Assembly: GCA_900553105.1 (NCBI GenBank)
Contig: USCE01000083.1
Coordinates: 1 to 6,157 of the forward strand
Reading direction: 5' to 3'
Origin: an uncultured Sutterella sp.
GTDB lineage: Bacteria > Pseudomonadota > Gammaproteobacteria > Burkholderiales > Burkholderiaceae_F
Length of the DNA: 6,157 nucleotides
The position numbers were made by a program, and so were the translations under genes. Shown piece by piece: positions 1 through 6,157 of the stretch (its first letter is position 1; each line of letters begins with the position of its first letter). The notes beneath the pieces were generated by a model, which saw only the letters and a list, made by a program, of their open reading frames with translations, was not told the origin of the DNA and searched no databases.

Positions 1-46
1 AGATAGGCTCCGGTCTCGTGGGCTCGGAGATGTGTATAAGAGACAG
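1..46. other. Illumina Nextera adapter contamination (P7 tail, i7 index, Read 2 / Tn5 mosaic end)
   Basis: Bases 13-46 match all 34 bases of the Nextera Read 2 transposase adapter, and the last 19 of these (28-46) are the Tn5 mosaic end. Bases 1-4 (AGAT) fit the end of the P7 oligonucleotide. Bases 5-12 (AGGCTCCG) sit exactly where the 8-base i7 index belongs; from memory they match the Nextera XT index N720. This is library-construction sequence left at a contig end, not part of the organism. It places in-frame stops at 4-6 and 37-39 ahead of the first gene, which can make a truncated gene look as if it starts locally. Confidence 0.97.
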
Positions 47-1203
47 CTTTTATTGGCGCAACATTGATGATGTCAATCCCCTTTGTCTGCATCGCTAAGA
101 ACATCAGCGCAGAAGACGCTGCAGGCTCAGCCATGGCAGTCCCTCGTCCTTCATTTGAGGGAATGCTCACGCATGACACACGAAACGATACTGTGCCCAA
201 AGACGCTATCGGCAGTACCGAGGATTTAAGTGATCTTCGAGGCGAAGACGGTATGGGGGATCTTTTCACGCCGGGCGCAGGCAAAGCCAATGCCTGCCTG
301 GATGCCAATGACCCCGAGTGCTTAGCCGTTCAGCTCGTCTATCAAGGCGGCGCCAACCCTCCGTCATTATCTGATGACGATAAAAATCAGATTGTTGACG
401 GCTATGACGACATCAAAGACAACGTTGAAGACATTGTAGGTGAGGCCGATGATATGGTGAGTTCTGACATTCGTTGCGAGACTGTCACCACGGTTATCCC
501 GGGGCGAAGCGAAATTGAAGTGTGCGATATCGGTGAAACGGTGACAACGGCCACGTGCTCAGAAGGCTGGACCATGGATCGAGGACTTGAATACATTTAT
601 CGTTGTCATTTATTGACCACGGGCTCAACCGAAGTCTGTGCGCTTATTCATGAAGTGCACTATCACCATGAAAACCGCTATCAATGCAAAAAAGAAGATG
701 CCATCTATGAGGCTGTCGGTTGCACCATTCCGGTCACGGTCAATATCAATAAAACGTACCCCTACACGTGTCGAACTCAGACAGCGCAGGAAATTCAAAA
801 ACATTGCGTTAAAACACTCAACGTGACGGCCAAACCCGGTTGCACCGATGACAGAAAGCACTCCGAGCAACTTAACATCTTTAAAGAAGTGGGCTACACG
901 GGCGCCAGTAGCCAAATGAAAGCCACGGCAACACTTGATTGTGCTCCCACACTGTTAATGAGAGTTCAGTTCGGTAACAAAACCATGGCGAACTTCACCC
1001 AGTCGCCCTCTACGATCACGACTTTCTTTCGGATTGAGTTTGTGTTGAGTATTCGTACCGTCACGATTGATGGCGTGAACCATTACGAAGTCACGATCAC
1101 CAATACCGATACAGGTCAAGGGACTCGTACCATTACATTCTCAATGCCTGTCATTACGAGCATTGATCAAGTGACAGAAAACTGGTCGGAGGTCTGCTCG
1201 TGA
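47..1203 (+). CDS. Exported Cys-rich protein, probable N-terminal half of a split large-type TraN (5'-partial)
   Basis: Probably an exported mating-pair protein working with the TraN that follows. The frame is open from the adapter junction. Residues read FIGATLMMSIPFVCIAKN and then an Ala/Ser-rich stretch, like the hydrophobic core of a signal peptide whose basic start was lost. TTG 64, ATG 67 and ATG 70 are possible starts but have no ribosome site and would leave no basic n-region. Numbering from TTG 64: C78 and C86 lie in a short cluster; 110-131 is an acidic heptad segment; 138-260 holds ten cysteines at very regular spacing; 290-379 is a beta-rich region bounded by C293 and C378. The end, ENWSEVCS, resembles the stretch that in large TraN proteins comes just before the Cys-rich repeats, and the next gene opens with those repeats. 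Its stop overlaps the next start, indicating translational coupling. The TraN relation is an inference from layout and style; a distinct accessory surface protein is the alternative. Confidence 0.65.
391..456 (+). other. Short acidic heptad (coiled-coil-like) segment in the first gene
   Basis: Numbering from TTG 64, hydrophobic residues I110, Y114, I117, V121, I124, A128 and M131 follow a strict 4-3-4-3-4-3 spacing over 22 residues. The positions between them are mostly Asp and Glu. This is the pattern of an amphipathic helix or three-heptad coiled coil. It separates the N-terminal region from the cysteine comb, so it could act as a stalk or a pairing helix. The pattern is seen directly; the role is inferred. 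Confidence 0.45.
475..843 (+). repeat. Tandem two-cysteine units of 27-28 residues (cysteine comb)
   Basis: In the first gene (numbering from TTG 64) cysteines fall at 138, 154, 165, 181, 192, 208, 220, 236, 248 and 260. The steps are 16, 11, 16, 11, 16, 12, 16, 12, 12. This gives four units of 27, 27, 28 and 28 residues, each C-x15-C-x10/11, plus a closing C-x11-C. Residues just before the second cysteine of the later units are often aromatic (IYRC, RYQC, PYTC). The identity between units is low apart from cysteines, so this is a protein-level repeat and not a recent DNA duplication. It suggests a string of small disulfide-stapled beta modules. Confidence 0.75.
1188..1192 (+). promoter_or_regulatory. 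Ribosome binding site of traN
   Basis: GGAGG lies inside the end of the upstream gene, 10 bases before ATG 1203 and 7 before GTG 1200. It serves either start. The upstream stop TGA (1201-1203) overlaps the ATG as TGATG, so translation of the two genes is probably coupled. Confidence 0.8.
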
Positions 1204-3557
1204 TGAAAGTGAGTTGGCCACAAACCTTCATCTTGGCTGTTTTATTAATGGTCGCTTCAGCATCCCCACTGGCAGCTTCAAGCTTCGGTGAGACCTGCAC
1301 GATCGAGACTCAAACGTGCTTACAAGGCGCTGAGACCCGAGTGATCAACGGCGTGAAAGTTTATCGCGACTGCTGGCAGTACGAAACCGTAGAAAATTGC
1401 GTGACCCAGGATGATGCTGACTACTGCACACCGTTAAAAGGCAATGCCGCCTGTCAAGAAGAAAGTACCTCATGCTTAGAAAGTCCGAGTCCGGGTCTTT
1501 GCACTGTCTCTGAATCGGTCTACCACTGCAAAACCCCTGTGGTTCCATTACCCGAAGGAATTGTTGCTTCAGAGGTGATCACTGAAGTCAGCGATGTGTT
1601 TGAAACGGATCGCTACTGCCCGCAAAACGCCAACCCGGACTGCAACGTGCAGATGAACGTTTGTACGGCACCCGATGAAACGCGTGTCATTGACGGCGTG
1701 GAAGTAACGCTTCCCTGCTGGGAAATGAGTACGGATTTTGCCTGCCTTGTGACGCCCGAAAACCCCTCTTGCAACCTGTTGCACGAAGCGGGCTGCACAC
1801 TTCAAACGCCCAAGCAAAAAACTCCGACTCAAGGCGAGACGAAAACAACCGACTCGGAAACCCGTTACTACGCTTGCCGAGAAGAAATTACCGTACCAAC
1901 ACACGATGACATCATTTTTGATGAGCGCTTCCCCGTGCTTGACAGTGTTTCAGAAAAAGGCAGTACATGCCAAACGAATTGCGAAATCACCCATCGCACG
2001 TGTAACGAGGCGCATCCCTTATTTGCAGAGGTTTGCGTGAATGAGTCTCTGACTCGAGTATGCGAAGGATCAAATGATCCCAACTCCTGCGCGCCGTTGA
2101 CAAACCTCGGATGTCAACTCAAGACCTCTGAAGCTGAAGCACTTGCCAATACTGAGGCAGTGTCTGAAGAAACCTCTTCGCAAGACTATGTTTGTCAAAC
2201 GCAATTGTCGCCGTTACCTGAAAACATCATTGAAATTGCTCAAAATGAGATTTTTACCGGTATGACAGAAGACTCGGATTGCCCAGGCGGCCTACCGGAA
2301 TTAAGAATGCCTTTGTCATCAACAACCACTCCCCTCGTGATGTCTGAAGCTCAAGCACGGGCACAATGCTTAGTGTCGTCTAAATCGTGCATCGAAGGAC
2401 CGGAGACACGCACAGTTAATGGCGTACCCGTCTACAAAGATTGCTGGCGCTATGAAAGTCAATATAGTTGCACCAATCCCGACACGGTTAACGGCTGTGA
2501 AAGTTTAGCTAGCGATCAGACATGCACTCTAGAAACAAAAAACTGTGTTGCAGGCAAGGAGAGCGACTGCTCTCTTTGGACCTATACGTATCGCTGTCAG
2601 GTTCGAGATGAACAAATCATTGAAGAAGAGCACTGTACCGAGTCCATTTGTCAGCACGGGCTTTGCACGCCTACCGATGATGCACCCAATACGAATTTAA
2701 CCGATACGATCGCAAAACTTGAAATAGCTCGGCAAGCAGCCGTTTACGGCGACTATGACAGATTGCGCTTTTTTTCCGGAACGGCTGAAACGTGCCGCAA
2801 TAAGCTTGGCGGCGTCTCCTGTTGCAAAGGCAAAGTCAGAGCCTCTTACAGTAACGACAACGCGCTGGGTGCTTCCTACGTTTTTGCCTCACAAGTGGCC
2901 AAGGAAACCATTAAAACACTGGGTTCGCCTTATGTAAACGACATTTTGATGAACCACGAGACGATGGCTTCCGTCATGAACAAACTTTACGGCGAAGCGG
3001 CCATGCAAGCCTATTCCCCGTCTTTATCCTATTACGGTTTGTCGGTTTCTTACGCGTCAGGTTCTTTGCAATTTTCCTTTGATCCTTGGACCTTTTTTGC
3101 AATGGTTGCCATTGATGTGGCAACCGACTACCTCTCCTGCACCCAAGAAGAACAAGCGTTGCAGCTCAAGCGAGGCTCTGACAGTTGCCTTTACGTGGGC
3201 AGCGTTTGCACGCAATTTAACCTCGGCCGATGCCAAGAAAAAACCGAAAGCTACTGCTGCTACAACTCGCGCTTAGCTCGCCTCGTTCAAGAAGCTGCGC
3301 ATGAGCAACTGGGACTGTCTTGGGGCGACATTGCCGCGGCGGACTGCCGAGGTCTGACTGCGTATGAATTTTCTCAAGTCGATCTTTCGGGCATTGATAT
3401 CGAGGAGCTACGCGCCATGATCGGTGAACAAACACTTTCCACGATCAATGCCGATAAGGCGCTTACTCGTGCCAAAGATCGTGCTGAAAAACTAAAAACC
3501 AATCCCTATGAACAGATGCCGAAAAAAGACGGCGTTTGTGCAAACGGCAACTGTTAA
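1203..3557 (+). CDS. traN: TraN, outer-membrane mating-pair stabilisation protein
   Basis: TraN is exported to the donor outer membrane and stabilises mating pairs by contacting recipient surface proteins. ATG 1203 was chosen because it overlaps the upstream stop (TGATG) behind a GGAGG; GTG 1200 would add one Met. Numbering from ATG 1203, residues 1-25 are a signal peptide (MKVSW, then FILAVLLMVASA, ending PLAA). Four Cys-rich repeats follow within 32-466. A C-x4-C-x4-C cluster at 478-488 leads into the family's C-terminal domain. That domain has RLRFFSG and SCCKG near 520-542, a hydrophobic stretch DPWTFFAMVAIDVATDYL, then the diagnostic CLYVGSVC, SYCCYNSRLARLVQEA and CRGLT blocks (662-719). 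It has about 50 cysteines in 784 residues, and the last codon is Cys. It lacks the long N-terminal extension of the largest TraN proteins, which the upstream gene seems to supply. The family call is near certain; the split reading is inferred. Confidence 0.96.
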   Translation: MKVSWPQTFILAVLLMVASASPLAASSFGETCTIETQTCLQGAETRVINGVKVYRDCWQYETVENCVTQDDADYCTPLKGNAACQEESTSCLESPSPGLCTVSESVYHCKTPVVPLPEGIVASEVITEVSDVFETDRYCPQNANPDCNVQMNVCTAPDETRVIDGVEVTLPCWEMSTDFACLVTPENPSCNLLHEAGCTLQTPKQKTPTQGETKTTDSETRYYACREEITVPTHDDIIFDERFPVLDSVSEKGSTCQTNCEITHRTCNEAHPLFAEVCVNESLTRVCEGSNDPNSCAPLTNLGCQLKTSEAEALANTEAVSEETSSQDYVCQTQLSPLPENIIEIAQNEIFTGMTEDSDCPGGLPELRMPLSSTTTPLVMSEAQARAQCLVSSKSCIEGPETRTVNGVPVYKDCWRYESQYSCTNPDTVNGCESLASDQTCTLETKNCVAGKESDCSLWTYTYRCQVRDEQIIEEEHCTESICQHGLCTPTDDAPNTNLTDTIAKLEIARQAAVYGDYDRLRFFSGTAETCRNKLGGVSCCKGKVRASYSNDNALGASYVFASQVAKETIKTLGSPYVNDILMNHETMASVMNKLYGEAAMQAYSPSLSYYGLSVSYASGSLQFSFDPWTFFAMVAIDVATDYLSCTQEEQALQLKRGSDSCLYVGSVCTQFNLGRCQEKTESYCCYNSRLARLVQEAAHEQLGLSWGDIAAADCRGLTAYEFSQVDLSGIDIEELRAMIGEQTLSTINADKALTRAKDRAEKLKTNPYEQMPKKDGVCANGNC
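1296..2600 (+). repeat. Four Cys-rich repeat units within TraN
   Basis: Units run at about 1296-1532, 1641-1880, 1980-2198 and 2367-2600, each about 73-80 codons. The shared pattern is C-x6-C, then ETR-(V/I/T)-(V/I)-(N/D)-GV-x-V, a CW pair, a second C about 9 residues on, further Cys at similar spacing, and a closing aromatic-x-C. Units 1 and 4 are the closest (ETRVINGVKVYRDCWQYE against ETRTVNGVPVYKDCWRYE). Unit 2 keeps ETRVIDGVEV and CW. Unit 3 has lost the GV-x-V and CW core but keeps the cysteine frame. Spacers between units carry a Pro-rich PLPE turn in two cases. Similarity is at protein level, so the duplication is old. Confidence 0.85.
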
Positions 3558-3575
3558 CTTCTTCATGTTTTAACC

Positions 3576-4481
3576 ATGACTGACAAACTTATAAAAATTC
3601 AAGCGTTATCCGACTCAAGTGGCCGAAGATTGAAGCGACATTCTCTCGCAAGACACTTTTTACTGGTTGCTGTCACGAGCGTAGCCATTTCATGTGCGGC
3701 GGGATCCTCTCATGAGCAAAGAGGCTTTTGGGATGAAGACATCTGGCAGCAACCCGATCGCGGTTTTCTTTTCTACGGAGCTGAATCCTCCGAGCGGAAA
3801 GAAGAACCTCAGGATCTTGCCACAATTAAAACATTGCCAGCACTCAAACTCGAAGTACAAAAGCGACTCGAAGCGGCTGTGATGGAGCCCTCCGAAAAAC
3901 ACTTAACGGCTTACTTGGAAGCAAATACGTTTTTGCTGCAAAAATCGATGGATTTTGCGCAAAGCTGGCAACAAACTCAGTGGGGACATCCGGCCTATGA
4001 CTTCACCGTCACGCACCCCAATGCAAACTTTGCACAAATCGCCCTCAAAGAGGACAAAAAACGAGAGCAAAGCGAAAGGTTTGCCGACATTCAAGAGGAC
4101 TGGGCGCTTGTTTTTATCGTGCAAGAAGGCTGCCGCTTCTGTGACATGATGGCACCGGTTGCACAACTGCTTGAAAAAGAGTCCGGCCTTTCACACTTAG
4201 CGCTACACATTTCTGCGACAAAACCCCCGGCTTGGCCCGAGGCCTTGCCGGATAACGGCACACTCAAGCGACTTGTCCAAATGACTGGCAGCACCGTGAC
4301 ACAAACGCCTGCGGTCTTTATGGTTCGTAGCGACTCTCAAAAAGCTTACCTTATTGCTACGGGTGCGTTATCCGTTGAAGAGCTCACGAACCGCGTGCTA
4401 GTGACCGCACAAAAAGATCTCGATGAGGCAACACCCAATAATGCCTCCAACGATCGCAAGACGCTCTCCCCTCTTTCGTGA
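3576..4481 (+). CDS. traF: TraF, periplasmic thioredoxin-fold conjugation protein with intact CxxC
   Basis: TraF is a periplasmic protein needed for F-type pilus assembly. ATG 3576 gives 301 residues with a hydrophobic export segment at 28-39 (FLLVAVTSVAIS) after an unusually long basic leader; TTG 3630 (residue 19) would give a more normal leader. Family landmarks are RGFLFYGAE at 62-70 (the usual RGWHFYxxP block), the helical stretch AVMEPSEKHLTAYLEAN at 101-117, and HPAYDFTVTHPNANFA at 138-153. The thioredoxin domain follows, with CRFC at 186-189 and the likely cis-Pro P245 in TQTPAVF. F plasmid TraF lacks a catalytic CxxC, so this is the CxxC type seen in other F-like systems. VAISC-AAG at 36-43 also loosely fits a lipoprotein signal. 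No Shine-Dalgarno is visible in the 18-base gap after traN. Its stop overlaps the ribosome site of traH. Confidence 0.93.
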   Translation: MTDKLIKIQALSDSSGRRLKRHSLARHFLLVAVTSVAISCAAGSSHEQRGFWDEDIWQQPDRGFLFYGAESSERKEEPQDLATIKTLPALKLEVQKRLEAAVMEPSEKHLTAYLEANTFLLQKSMDFAQSWQQTQWGHPAYDFTVTHPNANFAQIALKEDKKREQSERFADIQEDWALVFIVQEGCRFCDMMAPVAQLLEKESGLSHLALHISATKPPAWPEALPDNGTLKRLVQMTGSTVTQTPAVFMVRSDSQKAYLIATGALSVEELTNRVLVTAQKDLDEATPNNASNDRKTLSPLS

Positions 4482-4485
4482 AGGA
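4481..4485 (+). promoter_or_regulatory. Ribosome binding site of traH
   Basis: AAGGA lies 7 bases before ATG 4493 and begins at the last base of the traF stop codon. Its placement decides the traH start: the upstream GTG 4478 lies before this site and would have no ribosome site of its own. Confidence 0.8.
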
Positions 4486-4492
4486 TTCAATC

Positions 4493-5935
4493 ATGAAAAA
4501 TCGTCGTTTAACGTCACCTCGACATTTGATACTGGCTTTGCTCATCGGCTCATTAATGACAGTACCGGCTCAAGCCGGCTTTATTGAAGACTTTTATGAA
4601 GACTCCGCGGGTCTCGGTCAAGGTAACGTTACAGCCGCAGGGATTTATCAATCCTCCGGTCTTAATGTGGTCACGGGCGGCGGTTTTGTTTACCGCGCAC
4701 CGCGAACGGAATTTACGCCATTTCACTTCTCTCCACCCAAATTGTCCGCAGGCTGCGGCGGTATTGACCTATTCATGGGTGCCTTTAGCATACCGTCCAA
4801 GGAAGAGTTCTTAAATTACCTAAGAGCGATCGGCTCGTCTTTACCAGGACTTGCGTTTCAGCTTGCACTACAAACGCTCTCGCCGGATCTATCCGAACAA
4901 GTCACAAGTTTCCGAGATCTGATTCGAGAGTATGGCGCACGATTTCAAGACTCCTGCACTGCCGCACAAACACTTCTCGAGATGAGCGGCGCTCAGGCTC
5001 ATATGGAAAAACTCAAATATTCTGCCGCGAATGCTTTGCGTGACCAAGGCATTGTGTCAGACGCCTATGAAGCCGATGCTAAAACCCGAACCGATGGCTC
5101 TGCGCTTTTCCGTCACGCCCCAACGCTTAAAGACTCGGGCGGCAACACCGTTGATGCGCCGGAAATTAATCTCACGTGGTCCTTGTTAGGTGGCGGCACT
5201 TTCACAAGCCGCTATCCCAAAACGTTAAAAGAACTCATGATGACACTTGTGGGTACCACAATCTATATCAAAGAAGGTGAAGGAGAAGAGGCCGTTTCCC
5301 GCTCCCGCTTCATTATGGGGGAAGACATTGCATCGCTTTTATTCGGTTCGGCTGACACCATCACCTTGTCTCAAGCCACGCGTTGGCAATGTGCTATCAA
5401 AGACACGCTTTGCTTATACCCCGAACGCGTAGCCTTGGATGATATGAATCTCACCTACGAGATGTGGCAAGCCGCCAAACGCTACCAGCGAGCGCTGTTA
5501 GAGCGCAATGCTAATCTCATCACCGATGACGATGTACTGCTTCTGGGCTCCGTTTCGACTGTCCCCCTTATTCGTCTGATTAATGCAGCCACTACCCGCC
5601 GCTACGCGGGCTTTTCGGAGGACATCTTGCGTGTTTACGTGGAAGCCGCAGCATTTGAGGCCATCATCCGAGCCCTTGATCAATTAACGATTGACATTCA
5701 AAAAGCCGTTTCATCGTCAAGCAGTGCGCAACTGAATTCGCTCAATGAGAAACACGTGCGACTCATTCAAGCCCGCATTGAATCCGTTCGGAGCGATTTG
5801 AGTGCGCGAGCCGACAAGATTTATCAGCAAATGAGTCGCACGAATACCTTTATTGAACAAGTTGAACACATTGAACGAAGCTTACTCGGCAATGCCGGTC
5901 ACGCCGTGGCCCGCCGTTGGGATGCAGGACTTTAG
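4493..5935 (+). CDS. traH: TraH, periplasmic F-type pilus assembly protein
   Basis: TraH is a periplasmic or outer-membrane-associated protein that works with TraF, TraU, TraW and TrbI in F pilus extension and retraction. The ATG start gives 480 residues, close to the 458 of F TraH. Residues 1-28 are a clear signal peptide (MKNRR, a Leu/Ile core, ending VPAQA before GFIEDFY). The family signature SPPKLSAGCGGIDLFMGAFS sits at about 80-99, followed by the LAFQLALQTLSP block and DSCTAAQ (Cys 155). A C-x6-C pair lies at 300-307 (CAIKDTLC). The C-terminal 70 or so residues are helical and coiled-coil-like, as in the family. The gap after traF is 11 bases and the gap to traG is 21. All key motifs are intact and there is no frameshift. 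Confidence 0.96.
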   Translation: MKNRRLTSPRHLILALLIGSLMTVPAQAGFIEDFYEDSAGLGQGNVTAAGIYQSSGLNVVTGGGFVYRAPRTEFTPFHFSPPKLSAGCGGIDLFMGAFSIPSKEEFLNYLRAIGSSLPGLAFQLALQTLSPDLSEQVTSFRDLIREYGARFQDSCTAAQTLLEMSGAQAHMEKLKYSAANALRDQGIVSDAYEADAKTRTDGSALFRHAPTLKDSGGNTVDAPEINLTWSLLGGGTFTSRYPKTLKELMMTLVGTTIYIKEGEGEEAVSRSRFIMGEDIASLLFGSADTITLSQATRWQCAIKDTLCLYPERVALDDMNLTYEMWQAAKRYQRALLERNANLITDDDVLLLGSVSTVPLIRLINAATTRRYAGFSEDILRVYVEAAAFEAIIRALDQLTIDIQKAVSSSSSAQLNSLNEKHVRLIQARIESVRSDLSARADKIYQQMSRTNTFIEQVEHIERSLLGNAGHAVARRWDAGL

Positions 5936-5942
5936 TTGATAC

Positions 5943-5947
5943 GAGGA
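5943..5947 (+). promoter_or_regulatory. Ribosome binding site of traG
   Basis: GAGGA lies 9 bases before ATG 5957 in the short traH-traG gap. It supports ATG 5957 over the in-frame TTG 5936, which directly abuts the traH stop and would place this site inside the gene. Confidence 0.75.
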
Positions 5948-5956
5948 TTAATTAGC

Positions 5957-6157
5957 ATGGTTTTTGAATTTTTTGCTTACTGGAACGGCGAACAAATCCG
6001 AGATCTCTTTGAAGCCGTGGTTGCGTTAACCTCAGGCGGCGACTACCTAGGATTATTAAAAAGCGTGATGCTCTTAGGCTTTTTGACCGTCATCACCGTC
6101 TGTGCGCTTCGCTACCGAGGGCTCGATGCGATGAGCTTTATCTTTGCAGTGTTGATT
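5957..6157 (+). CDS. traG: TraG, inner-membrane mating-pair stabilisation protein (3'-partial, first 67 residues)
   Basis: TraG of F-type systems has an N-terminal membrane domain needed for pilus assembly and a large periplasmic C-terminal domain for mating-pair stabilisation and entry exclusion; full proteins are usually around 900-1200 residues. Only the N-terminus is present here. It starts MVFEFFAYWNGEQIRDLFEAVVAL, like the short periplasmic start of TraG with a W and a 'G-E' turn. A first membrane helix follows at about 31-51 (LGLLKSVMLLGFLTVITVCAL), then a basic loop RYRGLDA and the start of a second helix (MSFIFAVLI) cut by the window end. Position directly after traH is the standard place for traG. 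The call rests on context, topology and N-terminal resemblance, since no distinctive catalytic motif is within reach. Confidence 0.9.
   Translation, partial: MVFEFFAYWNGEQIRDLFEAVVALTSGGDYLGLLKSVMLLGFLTVITVCALRYRGLDAMSFIFAVLI

Noticed and set aside
28..46. The 19-base Tn5 mosaic end could be read as the end of a natural Tn5/IS50 element.
   Set aside because: It is preceded exactly by the Nextera Read 2 tail, an 8-base index slot and the P7 end. That arrangement exists only in library adapters.
64..72. TTG 64 or ATG 67/70 as the true start of the first gene.
   Set aside because: There is no ribosome site, and the open frame continues upstream to the adapter junction with hydrophobic residues that fit the core of a signal peptide. 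The stop that bounds it lies in the adapter. Truncation is more likely.
364..410. The Asp-rich stretch DDDKNQIVDGYDD looked like an EF-hand or dockerin calcium loop.
   Set aside because: The spacing does not match the DxDxDG loop and the region fits an acidic heptad helix better.
1164..1203. A sequencing frameshift splitting one long TraN into two genes.
   Set aside because: The second gene begins with a ribosome site and a complete signal peptide, neither of which would be found inside a single exported protein, and a stop at 1164-1166 closes its frame upstream.
1569..1904. A 111-codon open frame on the minus strand, and others such as 625-915 and 3217-3435.
   Set aside because: They lie wholly inside traN or the first gene, show no family motifs, and mirror cysteine or charged codons of the sense strand. 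They are antisense shadows.
4478..4480. GTG 4478 as the start of traH.
   Set aside because: It overlaps the traF stop and has no upstream ribosome site, while ATG 4493 sits 7 bases after AAGGA and begins a standard signal peptide.
5936..5938. TTG 5936 as the start of traG.
   Set aside because: It directly follows the traH stop with no ribosome site; GAGGA at 5943-5947 clearly serves ATG 5957.

Overview
This window is a 3'-extending piece of an F-type (MPF_F) type IV secretion / conjugation operon. All genes lie on the + strand and are packed almost end to end. The order is: a Cys-rich exported protein (5'-truncated), TraN, TraF, TraH, and the first 67 codons of TraG. TraN, TraF and TraH are recognisable from family motifs, and TraG from its position, its short N-terminus and its membrane segments. 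This gene order is typical of conjugative plasmids and integrative conjugative elements of Proteobacteria. Base composition is balanced by eye (about half G+C). Nothing in the window names a genus or shows whether the element is a plasmid or an ICE.

Region by region. Bases 1-46 are not biological: they are an Illumina Nextera i7/Read 2 adapter, so native sequence begins at 47. Bases 47-1203 encode an exported protein with a comb of regularly spaced cysteines. It looks like the N-terminal half of the large TraN type. Bases 1203-3557 encode TraN proper, with its own signal peptide, four Cys-rich repeats and the diagnostic C-terminal TraN domain. Bases 3576-4481 encode TraF, a periplasmic thioredoxin-fold protein with an intact CxxC. 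Bases 4493-5935 encode TraH. Bases 5957-6157 encode the start of the inner-membrane protein TraG, cut by the window end. The longest gap without a gene after the adapter is 21 bases, so there is no intergenic space for a terminator or a separate promoter. The window probably lies inside one polycistronic message.

How the parts work together (family knowledge plus inference). TraN sits in the donor outer membrane and stabilises mating pairs by contacting recipient surface proteins. TraF and TraH help assemble or retract the pilus in the periplasm. The N-terminal domain of TraG works in pilus assembly and mating-pair stabilisation. The two upstream proteins together carry more than 60 cysteines and are followed directly by a CxxC-bearing TraF, which suggests a local disulfide-folding partnership.

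The most interesting point is that the TraN function appears to be divided between two adjacent, overlapping genes, each with its own export signal. The first of these carries a striking 27-28-residue cysteine periodicity preceded by a short acidic coiled-coil segment.
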